6,210 nucleotides of DNA from JAWXTP01 sp044433415 (lineage in GTDB: Bacteria; Bacteroidota; Bacteroidia; Bacteroidales; Rikenellaceae). A program made the translations under genes and the position numbers. The DNA lies in assembly GCA_044433415.1 (NCBI GenBank), contig JAWXTP010000157.1, forward strand, positions 1-6,210, in the 5' to 3' direction. This document shows, in pieces, positions 1 through 6,049 of the stretch. The number at the start of each line of letters is the position of its first letter. The first letter of the stretch is position 1. The notes below the pieces were generated by a model. That model worked only from the letters and a program-made list of their open reading frames with translations. It was not told the DNA's origin and did no database searches.

Positions 1-811
1 TACTTGTATTATGATTTGGTCTTTTTGTACCAAGATCAAATTGCACAAAAGGAAGAATATCTCCTTTTTCTTCATCTAGCTTATAAACAACATCATCCAT
101 TATAGATGTCATATATAGGATGTCGCCAAATTGATAAAAATAAGATTTTCTCTCTCCAAAAGCAAATCGCCTCCCAAGATAAGCCTCATTGAAAAGGAGC
201 TCTTTTTTAACTATATTATTTTTATTATTAACACATAGGTAGTTGTGGTTTTCATTTTTTTCAGATGTACTTATTCCATTTCCTAAATTTATTGCTAATA
301 AATCGTTTTTTAATAATTTAAAGGCTACACCACCATTTACAACTTGCTTTAATGATACAAGTGAGTCATCATTATATTCTAGTATACAGCCTTTCACTCC
401 ATCATAAATAACTATATTTCCATTATTCATGACTTCAAAGTCAGTTAACTGTAGGTATTCACTTTTACTTTGTCCTTTTTTATTTATTTTTTTAAGGAAG
501 GAACCGTCTAAGTTAAAGCAAGAAATAGTATTGGATTGTACGTCTGAAATATATATAATCTGGTTTTTGATTTGAACTTTATTAATATAGCCTATGAGAC
601 TTTCATCTGAAGTTTCTAAGATGACACAATGAGAGTAATTTAAAATACTATTAAAATCAAAATATTCATCACTATGCGACACGACTATGTTGTTTACTGA
701 GATGTTACTTGAAGTTTGAGTATTGCAACTAGCTAATAAAACAATTACTAAACAGCCATAGAAAACACTCTTATATATAATTTTTTTATGTTTTTTTATA
801 ATTCTCTTCAT
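1..811 (-). CDS. 6-bladed beta-propeller lipoprotein, C-terminus missing (runs off left edge)
   Basis: An uninterrupted frame starts at the ATG at 811 and leaves the window still open after 270 codons, so the 3' end is missing. Residues 1-29 are a lipoprotein signal: a Lys-rich start (MKRIIKKHKK), a hydrophobic core (about 16-26) and the lipobox L26-A27-S28-C29. The mature part has the layout of the Bacteroidales 6-bladed beta-propeller lipoproteins (DUF4934-like): HCVILETSDESLIG at 61-74 (first strand and turn), IYISDVQSNTISCFNLDG at 86-103, then KKGQSKSEYLQLTDFEV at 111-127. The last segment sits where the family usually has a GxGPGEY-type motif; here GPG is replaced, leaving only the E118-Y119 end. 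These proteins are thought to be anchored outer-membrane or periplasmic proteins with a binding or scaffold role; the ligand is unknown. The A-rich leader lacks a clear Shine-Dalgarno site. Family assignment is by eye. Confidence 0.85.
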   Translation of the reverse strand, partial: MKRIIKKHKKIIYKSVFYGCLVIVLLASCNTQTSSNISVNNIVVSHSDEYFDFNSILNYSHCVILETSDESLIGYINKVQIKNQIIYISDVQSNTISCFNLDGSFLKKINKKGQSKSEYLQLTDFEVMNNGNIVIYDGVKGCILEYNDDSLVSLKQVVNGGVAFKLLKNDLLAINLGNGISTSEKNENHNYLCVNNKNNIVKKELLFNEAYLGRRFAFGERKSYFYQFGDILYMTSIMDDVVYKLDEEKGDILPFVQFDLGTKRPNHNTS

Positions 812-869
812 AAATTTAGTCTTTTAGTTAGTAATTATTTTACACTGCTTTAAAGTATTGCTCTGGATT

Positions 870-900
870 CAAAGTTATAACAAAAAAACACAAAAACAAA
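870..900 (-). promoter_or_regulatory. Bacteroidetes-type promoter for the propeller lipoprotein
   Basis: On the minus strand, TTTG (900-897) is followed after 19 nt by TAACTTTG (877-870), a full match to the -33 TTTG / -7 TAnnTTTG consensus of the Bacteroidetes housekeeping sigma factor. It points at the ATG at 811, giving a leader of roughly 50 nt. It lies immediately after the stop codon of the upstream ATPase gene (904-902). I see no terminator between the two genes, so read-through from the ATPase is also possible. Confidence 0.65.
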
Positions 901-901
901 A

Positions 902-2227
902 TTACTTTTTTTGTATTATGCCTGCTGCATATAGAGGCACAACTTTTATGTTATCAAATTTACTAAAGTTCTCAGATGAACATCTAATGCCAAATATAGA
1001 TTCTTTTTCTTTTAAGAACTGGTGCATACTTTGCATAGATCCTTTTATTCCTGACTTTACTTCAATAGGAATAATTTGTTCACCATGCTGAAAAACGTAA
1101 TCTACCTCTGCATTACTGCTCTTGGCTTCTCGCTTCCAGAAGTATAAGTCATCTTTTGAGTAAGGAGAGCTATTTTTCTGTAACTCTAAGCCAACAAATA
1201 TCTCAGCAATTGATCCCTTATTTACAACTTCTAAATCATCTGATAAAATCAATTCCGATAAATCAAGACCTAACATTCTTTGAAATAAACCCGTATCAAA
1301 AAGCAACATTTTGCGTTTCTTAGAATTTATTTCTGCACCAAGTGGTATACCATTAGATGAAGAGTGAGTTACTGGAATAACGAGTCCTGCTTTTACTAGT
1401 AATTCTAAGGCTTCCTTTATCTGTTTTGTATTGGCATTAGCCGCACCTGCATAGACGAAAGGTTTACTTGAATTCATCACAACAGAGTCGAATACCTCAG
1501 AAATTCTTGATTCGGGTATACGCTTATTATATTTTGAGAAATCATCTTTGTATGAAATAATTAAATCATCCATAATCCTTAAACACTCTAGCATTTGAGC
1601 TCCTTCGGTATATGCAGAAATCACCTCAGGCATGCCTCCTAAAATGAAAAACTTCTTCAAAAGTGATAATGCCTTGCGGTGTACTGGTTCTAATAAAGGT
1701 TTATCTGCTGAGGCTTTACAAATAGCGTCCCATAATGCTCTCTCACCACAAGCTAACAAGAACTCTTCAAAAGAGAAAGGGTAGATATACATAGAGCGTA
1801 TCCTGCCAACACCAAATGAAGCAAGGCTCTCTAAAGCAAATTCTAACAATGACCCTGCTGCAATAATATGCAGTTCTGGATAATCCTCATAAAAGTACCT
1901 AAGTGAAGATATTGCTGCTTCGCATGATTGAATCTCATCAAAAAAAAGAAGCGTTTCACCTGCTATTATAGGAGTGTTGTATATTAATGATAGTTGTTCA
2001 CATATTTCTTTTGGTGATAAGTTCTGTTTAAAAAGAGTGTGCACATCTTGGCTTTTATCAAAATTAACTTCTACGAAATATTTAAAATTATTTCCTAAGT
2101 TTCTGATAGCTGACGATTTACCAACTTGTCGCGCACCACGTAAAAGCAGAGGTTTTCTCTTGTTATCGCTAGTCCAATTAACAAGGGCTGAATCTATAGT
2201 TCTATGTATATAATTTATATTTTTCAT
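902..2227 (-). CDS. AAA_14 / DUF4143-type ATP-binding protein
   Basis: A complete 441-residue protein, the usual length for this family, which is widespread and multi-copy in Bacteroidales. The N-terminal P-loop domain has Walker A G31-ARQV-G36-K37-S38, Walker B LLFFDE at 93-98 (D97, E98), and the family segment AAGSLLEF at 123-130, close to where sensor-1 residues lie. The linker contains the characteristic GGMPEV (197-202). The C-terminal DUF4143 half includes KGSIAEIFVGLEL (337-349), FWKR (363-366), E374-V-D376 and IPIEVKSG (386-393); the E..D...E-V-K pattern resembles a PD-(D/E)XK nuclease fold, with D376, E389 and K391 as candidate metal-site residues. The biochemical role of the family is not firmly known; the annotation rests on ATP binding plus a possible nuclease-like domain. 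All core motifs are intact, so it looks functional. Transcription probably starts from the promoter at 2270-2300, which is overlapped by tandem repeats. It stands alone, with no partner gene. Confidence 0.93.
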   Translation of the reverse strand: MKNINYIHRTIDSALVNWTSDNKRKPLLLRGARQVGKSSAIRNLGNNFKYFVEVNFDKSQDVHTLFKQNLSPKEICEQLSLIYNTPIIAGETLLFFDEIQSCEAAISSLRYFYEDYPELHIIAAGSLLEFALESLASFGVGRIRSMYIYPFSFEEFLLACGERALWDAICKASADKPLLEPVHRKALSLLKKFFILGGMPEVISAYTEGAQMLECLRIMDDLIISYKDDFSKYNKRIPESRISEVFDSVVMNSSKPFVYAGAANANTKQIKEALELLVKAGLVIPVTHSSSNGIPLGAEINSKKRKMLLFDTGLFQRMLGLDLSELILSDDLEVVNKGSIAEIFVGLELQKNSSPYSKDDLYFWKREAKSSNAEVDYVFQHGEQIIPIEVKSGIKGSMQSMHQFLKEKESIFGIRCSSENFSKFDNIKVVPLYAAGIIQKK

Positions 2228-2261
2228 TTTCTTGAATCAATTTTTATAGTATTTGACATAA

Positions 2262-2341
2262 TTACAAGGCAAAGATAGTGATAAAAAGTAATTTTTACAA
2301 GGTAATAATAGTGTCAAAAAGATATTTTTACAAGGCAATAA
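2262..2341. repeat. 33-bp tandem repeat overlapping the ATPase promoter (about 2.4 copies)
   Basis: The octamer TTACAAGG occurs at 2262, 2295 and 2328, spaced exactly 33 bp each time. The full units 2262-2294 and 2295-2327 match at 26 of 33 positions; the third copy matches for about 14 bases and then diverges. The first copy carries the -7 box of the minus-strand promoter (TATCTTTG on that strand) and the second supplies the TTG of its -33 box, so relative to the ATPase gene the copies lie near the start point, near -33 and near -66. The second copy has lost the -7 match. Either the promoter unit was duplicated in tandem or these are spaced binding sites about three helical turns apart. Confidence 0.7.
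2270..2300 (-). promoter_or_regulatory. Promoter for the AAA_14/DUF4143 ATPase gene
   Basis: On the minus strand TTG (2300-2298), 20 nt of spacer, then TATCTTTG (2277-2270) match the Bacteroidetes -33/-7 pattern. The predicted start is near 2263, giving a leader of about 35 nt before the ATG at 2227. The boxes are embedded in the 33-bp tandem repeats. Confidence 0.6.
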
Positions 2342-2403
2342 GTTTTAATACTCGATTTTAGAAGTTTTGTTAAAGTAAGTTTTCCTTTTTTAAATATAAG
2401 CGT

Positions 2404-2411
2404 TATCTTTG
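2404..2411 (+). promoter_or_regulatory. -7 box for the DUF5050-like lipoprotein gene
   Basis: TATCTTTG is a perfect TAnnTTTG match, 42 nt before the ATG at 2454. The -33 position (about 2381-2384) reads TTTC, a weak match. The leader is A/T-rich and has no Shine-Dalgarno site. Together with the minus-strand promoter this makes the 226-bp region 2228-2453 a divergent promoter region. Confidence 0.5.
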
Positions 2412-2453
2412 TGGTTGTTAAAAACTTATTTGCACAATTAATAAAATCAAAAT

Positions 2454-3512
2454 ATGAAAAACTTATTTTTAACAGTTGCAGCAATTGCGACATTAATGGT
2501 TAGTTGTATTAATGACAACCCAAACAATAACAATACAGTAGACTTTAAAGCTGTGTCAGCAAATACGGCAACGTCTAATCAGAAAAACTGCGGAATATCA
2601 ACAGGTGATGATTATTATATTTATGGCTGTAAATATGATAGCGACGGGGCAAAACTTTATCGTAAAGACCGCGTTTCAGGTGAGACCTTAGTGTTAGATG
2701 AATCTGCTAGAATCTCAGCAGGCGACACATCAGACATAGGATTTTTTAACTTACAGGTTATAGATGGTTACCTTTACTATCTGCCTTACGATGTTGTTAA
2801 TACAAGTCGCTCAGGACGCCTTCACCGTGTGTGTTCTTGTGGTGGAGATGTACATCAACTTACTGATCGTGCGGTATATGAATATTGTGTATATGATGAT
2901 AAAATATATTATAGCGTAATATCTGGCGAAGAAGGTATTTATAGCATGGGTTTAGATGGTAGCAGTGATGAAATGGTTTATTATGCTTGTTTAAGTCTAT
3001 TTTGGGTTTCAGGCGGTAAGATTTACTATCAGGCTTACCTTAATGATGGATATTTCAGATCTCAGCTTAAATGTATAGACCTTAGTGATACAAGCACTTC
3101 TGAATTAATATTTGACTCGAAATTGAACTTTACTTACACTATTACAGAAGACGGTGAGCTTTATTGCTTAGATTATTCTACATCTTCTACTGACCTTGTA
3201 AAGGTGGATCTAGAAACTAAAGAAACTCAAACACTTGTTGAAGGAGTGCCTTTCGTGAGAATAAGTAATTTAGATGGTGAGGTTTATATTTGTTCAGATG
3301 CTGATACTGAAACATATAATGCTGGTATTTATCATTATAATGCTGAAACTGGAAGTCTAGATTTATTGTTGAGTGCTTCTGCATCGGCAGTTTGTTTTGT
3401 TGGTAATGACGAGATTATCTATGCTAACACAGAAGATAATGAGCATACAGGTCGTTTCTGGCAGCTTTATAAAACAGATGTTGATGGTGGAACTAATGAG
3501 GCATTGTTGTAG
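2454..3512 (+). CDS. DUF5050-like beta-propeller lipoprotein
   Basis: A complete 352-residue protein. Residues 1-18 form a lipoprotein signal peptide with lipobox M15-V16-S17-C18, followed by an Asn-rich linker (INDNPNNNN), so the product is probably a lipid-anchored envelope protein. The rest is a series of short beta-strand repeats in which an aromatic pair (LYYL 107-110, IYYSV 151-155, IYYQA 190-194, ELYCLD 235-240, EVYIC 276-280, IIYAN 321-325) is followed by a turn ending in a DxxG or similar motif (SMGLDGSSDE 164-173, KTDVDGGTNE 340-349). This is the pattern of DUF5050/TolB-like propellers, here probably six or seven blades. No catalytic residues are recognisable; a binding or sensing role is inference. 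The GC content looks slightly higher than that of the flanking genes. It is a single-gene unit, with a -7 box at 2404-2411 and a strong terminator 25 bp after the stop. Confidence 0.88.
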   Translation: MKNLFLTVAAIATLMVSCINDNPNNNNTVDFKAVSANTATSNQKNCGISTGDDYYIYGCKYDSDGAKLYRKDRVSGETLVLDESARISAGDTSDIGFFNLQVIDGYLYYLPYDVVNTSRSGRLHRVCSCGGDVHQLTDRAVYEYCVYDDKIYYSVISGEEGIYSMGLDGSSDEMVYYACLSLFWVSGGKIYYQAYLNDGYFRSQLKCIDLSDTSTSELIFDSKLNFTYTITEDGELYCLDYSTSSTDLVKVDLETKETQTLVEGVPFVRISNLDGEVYICSDADTETYNAGIYHYNAETGSLDLLLSASASAVCFVGNDEIIYANTEDNEHTGRFWQLYKTDVDGGTNEALL

Positions 3513-3537
3513 ATATTGACTCTAGTAATAGCTTTTC

Positions 3538-3574
3538 AAAACGCCCATGTAGCACGTGTTACATGGGCGTTTTT
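3538..3574 (+). terminator. Intrinsic terminator after the DUF5050-like gene
   Basis: A 14-bp perfect stem (3538-3551 pairing with 3560-3573, GC-rich core ACGCCCATGT) with an 8-nt loop and a T-run at 3570-3574, 25 bp after the stop at 3512. On the minus strand the same hairpin is followed by a shorter TTTT, so it may also stop transcripts from the convergent gene at 3736-5019. Confidence 0.9.
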
Positions 3575-3652
3575 GATAATAATTAAAAACTGGTACTTTT
3601 TTATGGCACAAAGTTAATAACATTTTTTTGGAAATATGTAACTAATATATGT

Positions 3653-3670
3653 ACTAATAATATTATTAGT
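3653..3670. other. 18-bp perfect AT palindrome between convergent genes
   Basis: ACTAATAATATTATTAGT is a perfect palindrome in the 160-bp spacer between the terminator and the end of the convergent gene. The partial arm AACTAATA recurs at 3640-3647. No T-run follows on either strand, so it is a poor terminator candidate. No gene is seen in 3575-3735. Confidence 0.5.
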
Positions 3671-3735
3671 TGTGATACTTCTTTTTTATTATAACGCTAT
3701 TTTTTATATCCAAAAAAAATCAAACCCTAAATATA

Positions 3736-5019
3736 TCAATCACTTAACCAATCAAAAATATAATCTGCATTATTTATATTAATTATAACATTGATACTAT
3801 TATCACTATTACGACGTTCTATATTTACGTAGCCTGAAATGATTTCAGTTGGCATAATTGTTGTCTTTTTTAAATATTCTTCTTCTTTTATACGTCGTTC
3901 TTTTAAAAAAGAAGACTCAATATTTTCAATTCTATTATTTGCAATAACTTTAGCTTGATATGCTGCATTACCATCGTATTGTTTTGTAGATAAAGTTGTT
4001 TTAGAACTTCCTGAGTACGATCCATAAGCATTACCATTGCTTCCATAGGCATACATAGAGCCATTTGAATACGTATTTGATTGTGTTGTTGAAGTACTAT
4101 AACCAGCTTGTGATGCAGCTGAAATTTCAGATATAGCAAGCAATGCTGTTTGCCAATTCTGAGATCGCTTAATCTTTTTCATATAATCATAACTTGAAAG
4201 GACTCTTATTTCTTGTATTTCTTGATATTTATTAATTGAGGTAGCGTTTATAGATGTTGTTGGATCAAACTCGATTGAAGCAAGAGAATTGTTTTCTATA
4301 ACAATATATATATGATAATATTTACCATAATCTTTTACTGATGAATTAGATGCGCAAACTCTTATTCCATTTTTATTATAATATTGAACAGCTTCTCCAT
4401 CTATATGGATTTTTTCTCGTTCATTAATTAATGGGGATTCCCAGATAGGTTCATTTGTGCTAGTATTAAATTTCATTATACAGTTATTGTTATTTAATAC
4501 AGTGTAAAACTCCTCAGCTACACCATTATTATACTGAATTTGAATCCTTAATCCATCTTCAGTATATTTAGTATAAACCCCATCTATTTTGCCATTAGCA
4601 AAATTAGCTTGAGATTTAATTGAACCATCTTCGTTATAAGCAGTAAATTTACCGTTGAGTTCACCGTTTAAATATACTCTTTCACTAGCAATATTTCCAT
4701 TTTTATGATATATAACACATTTGCCATCAAATACTGTATTTGAGTCATCAATATTATCCATTGATATATACCCACCTTTAGACTGCAATTCACCTGTTAT
4801 AAAATAATCATTAAATCGCTTATCAATATCACGGTCAGAATTTACTTTAACCCTATAATAATCAGCTGTAATTTTAGAAGAAACAACTTTCCAATCATAA
4901 TTATAATATATGGTGTCTATTAATATCTGTGATCCTGCAATTATTTCAGTTTGTGTTTGTGCAAATAATGTATATTGTGCAAATAATATAAATAATGTAC
5001 ATATTATATTTCTTTTCAT
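3736..5019 (-). CDS. Secreted MORN-2/YwqK-type repeat protein with unrecognised C-terminal half
   Basis: A complete 427-residue protein. Residues 1-20 are a signal peptide (MKRN, hydrophobic core, ending LFAQ) with no lipobox cysteine, so export to the periplasm or outside is expected. Residues about 72-170 hold MORN-2 (YwqK/COG2849-like) repeats with a period near 23: DGKCVIYHKNGNIASERVY, NGKFTAYNEDGSIKSQANF and DGVYTKYTEDGLRIQIQY, each of the form G-x-x-x-x-Y-x-x-x-G-x-x-x. An earlier degenerate copy lies at 72-84. 'YwqK family antitoxin' is a database label for such repeats and does not imply an antitoxin role here; no toxin gene is adjacent. Residues about 206-300 are not recognised. Residues 307-340 are low complexity (Ser/Tyr/Gly/Asn). 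Residues 350-385 are charged and probably helical, followed by a hydrophobic tail (MPTEIISGYVNIE and onward) likely to be beta strands. Function unknown. I found no good -7 box upstream; the leader contains a small GGCT-TATT-AGCC hairpin at 5034-5045. Confidence 0.88.
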   Translation of the reverse strand: MKRNIICTLFILFAQYTLFAQTQTEIIAGSQILIDTIYYNYDWKVVSSKITADYYRVKVNSDRDIDKRFNDYFITGELQSKGGYISMDNIDDSNTVFDGKCVIYHKNGNIASERVYLNGELNGKFTAYNEDGSIKSQANFANGKIDGVYTKYTEDGLRIQIQYNNGVAEEFYTVLNNNNCIMKFNTSTNEPIWESPLINEREKIHIDGEAVQYYNKNGIRVCASNSSVKDYGKYYHIYIVIENNSLASIEFDPTTSINATSINKYQEIQEIRVLSSYDYMKKIKRSQNWQTALLAISEISAASQAGYSTSTTQSNTYSNGSMYAYGSNGNAYGSYSGSSKTTLSTKQYDGNAAYQAKVIANNRIENIESSFLKERRIKEEEYLKKTTIMPTEIISGYVNIERRNSDNSINVIININNADYIFDWLSD

Positions 5020-5182
5020 TTTCAGTTTGAGGGCTTATTAGCCGTTCCTCAGTCGGTTTTATATGTTACATTTCTAACTCAGCTTTTACATGAAGTATGG
5101 AAGTGGCTAGCATTTATTTATGAAATGTGTTGTTGGTACCAATAATAATTTGGTTTTAATATTTTGCATGTAGCTGAGTAAT
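5020..5182. other. Intergenic region upstream of the MORN-2 gene; no gene seen
   Basis: Leader of the minus-strand gene and the DNA beyond it. It contains short inverted repeats (GGCT/AGCC at 5034-5045) and a 10-bp palindrome TTGGTACCAA at 5133-5142. I could not find a convincing TAnnTTTG box on the minus strand here, so the promoter of the MORN-2 gene is unassigned. Confidence 0.4.
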
Positions 5183-5431
5183 TCATTGGAAATGGTGAGA
5201 AATAAATCGACGAGTAAAAATAATCATGCACGACATAAAAAGTGTATAAGTTTTACACGTATCAATAGTTTTCTTAAATTTATCAATATCAATATGAATA
5301 TTAATTATGCAGTTTGTAGATGATTTTATGTGTACAACACTTTGTGTGACTCTATTTATAGTAGAAGTAAAAAAAAGAGGATTAATATATTTCATATATT
5401 GCACGATTGCGCGATAACTAACCTTTCGAGA
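5183..5431 (-). pseudogene. Possible acyltransferase (CAT/E2-like) remnant
   Basis: A minus-strand frame is open from just after a TAA (5434-5432) to a TGA at 5185-5183, about 82 codons. The first possible starts are GTG at 5404 and ATG at 5395. By eye, the segments RKVSYRAIVQYMKYINP, then INIHIDIDKFKKTI, then YTLFMSCMIIFTRRFISHHFQ follow the order found in the chloramphenicol acetyltransferase / 2-oxoacid dehydrogenase E2 fold (R-x-I-x-x-Y-M, beta strand with D-V/I, hydrophobic helix). Shifting frame by one base at the TGA would continue as MNYSATCK, and MN falls where that fold often has LN. The catalytic HxxxDG is absent. This is consistent with a truncated, frameshifted fragment, but chance similarity in AT-rich DNA is a serious alternative, and a 73-residue small protein is also possible. 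Confidence 0.22.
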
Positions 5432-5468
5432 TTACAAATAAAAACAATGCCTCAAACTAAAGAAAAAG

Positions 5469-5630
5469 ATGCGTGAACATCCCTTATCAATCCCCGAGGC
5501 ACTTGGTCTAGCCCGTATCAACGACAAGTTCAGCCCACGCAAAACGTAGGCATTTACTGAACTTATTCTTGTTGATACTTCTTCTAACGACCAAGTTTTC
5601 GGAGTATTTCGAATAAATAGCAAACGCTAA
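5469..5630 (+). pseudogene. Small decayed reading frame with in-frame stop
   Basis: From the ATG at 5469 the frame reads MREHPLSIPEALGLARIN, DKFSPRKT, then TAG at 5547-5549, and resumes in the same frame as AFTELILVDTSSNDQVFG up to TAA at 5628-5630. Both halves look protein-like in composition and are more GC-rich than the surrounding DNA, which suggests one coding segment broken by a nonsense mutation. I do not recognise the family. The opposite strand is also open over the same DNA (63 codons, 5623 to 5432), so the coding strand is uncertain. That minus frame is in phase with the one at 5183-5431, separated only by a TAA. Confidence 0.28.
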
Positions 5631-5760
5631 TTAATTAAATATGTATTTTTTATATCTTTCTATCTTATATAATTATATTATTTTGTTCTTGACAAAGATA
5701 AATAATTTTATATAATTATGCTAATTTAAACTGTCAAAATTTGTCGATTTTTATTTGAAA
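5631..5760. repeat. Very AT-rich stretch with 12-bp direct repeats
   Basis: About 130 bp that is almost all A and T. TTATATAATTAT occurs at 5665-5676 and again at 5708-5719, 43 bp apart. A minus-strand -7-like box TATCTTTG lies at 5700-5693, but no -33 box is found at the right distance. No gene is seen. Confidence 0.35.
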
Positions 5761-5771
5761 ATAACAGCGTG

Positions 5772-5792
5772 GAAAGATTGCTTGAAAGATTG
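5772..5792 (+). repeat. Short 12-bp-period direct repeat
   Basis: GAAAGATTG occurs at 5772-5780 and 5784-5792 with a 12-bp period, directly before the 10-bp GGGTC array. Confidence 0.4.
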
Positions 5793-5797
5793 TTGGA

Positions 5798-5950
5798 GGG
5801 TTAAAAGGGGTCGTAAAGGTCAAAGGGGTCGCGACAAGCGACTAAATAATAATAAAATAATCGCAAAAAATTACAACTATAATCATTCAGTCGCTTGTCG
5901 CGACCCTGTTCGACTCAGTTTGACCCTGCTCGACCCAGTTGACCCAGCTA
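5798..5950. repeat. 10-bp repeat array flanking an 18-bp inverted repeat
   Basis: Core: GGGTCGCGACAAGCGACT at 5826-5843 is perfectly inverted at 5889-5906, enclosing a 45-nt AT-rich spacer. Each arm can fold on itself (GTCGC-gacaa-GCGAC). Right flank: four successive in-phase decamers CGACCCTGTT (5901), CGACTCAGTT (5911), TGACCCTGCT (5921) and CGACCCAGTT (5931), then GACCCAGCT at 5941. Left flank: GGTT or GGTC at 5799, 5809, 5818 and 5827, the same motif in the opposite orientation with a 9-10 bp period. The whole block is therefore a minisatellite arranged as a large inverted repeat. The reading frame crossing it (TTG at 5755 to TAG at 6042) has an Arg/Lys/Asn-rich product generated by the repeat and is not taken as a gene. 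Candidate roles: a REP/BIME-like intergenic element, protein-binding iterons, or a non-autonomous mobile element. None can be decided here. Confidence 0.7.
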
Positions 5951-5958
5951 GTTATTTT

Positions 5959-5997
5959 AAAAAAAATCTCCATGCAGCTCGATGCTGCATGGAGATT
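5959..5997 (-). terminator. Strong minus-strand intrinsic terminator
   Basis: A 14-bp perfect stem (5965-5978 with 5984-5997; core CTCCATGCAGC) and a 5-nt loop, TCGAT on the plus strand. On the minus strand it is followed by eight T residues (plus-strand A-run 5959-5966). There is no T-run on the plus side, so it terminates transcripts entering from the right. Confidence 0.85.
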
Positions 5998-6001
5998 AAT
6001 G

Positions 6002-6049
6002 TTAGCGTCCACGGCTGTCCTCTTTTTTCAAGAATGGTCTAGGGAATCT
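6002..6049 (-). pseudogene. Possible 3' tail of a minus-strand gene
   Basis: Just upstream of the minus-strand terminator, a frame reads RFPRPFLKKEDSRGR and ends at TAA (6004-6002), five bases before the terminator stem. The charged tail KKEDSRGR plus the terminator looks like the end of a real gene, but the same frame is closed by TAG at 6052-6050, inside the palindromic element that starts at 6042. This could be a gene end cut off by that element, or chance. No family can be assigned from so few residues. Confidence 0.2.

Noticed and set aside
858..1091. Plus-strand open frame of 77 codons
   Set aside because: It lies mostly inside the well-supported ATPase gene on the other strand and has no family features.
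1974..2213. Plus-strand open frame of 79 codons
   Set aside because: Antisense to the ATPase P-loop region, whose Walker motifs are clear.
3609..3616. Minus-strand TAACTTTG resembling a -7 box
   Set aside because: No -33 box at the right distance and no minus-strand gene downstream of it.
3903..4139. Minus-strand open frame of 78 codons
   Set aside because: Out-of-frame shadow of the MORN-2 protein's low-complexity region.
3736..5019. Toxin-antitoxin system suggested by the YwqK label
   Set aside because: The label derives from MORN-2 repeats; the protein has a signal peptide and no toxin gene is next to it.
5798..5950. CRISPR array
   Set aside because: The repeats are about 10 bp, contiguous and without unique spacers.
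5755..6042. Plus-strand open frame of 95 codons starting at TTG
   Set aside because: It crosses the 10-bp repeat array and the minus-strand terminator; its composition follows from the repeats.
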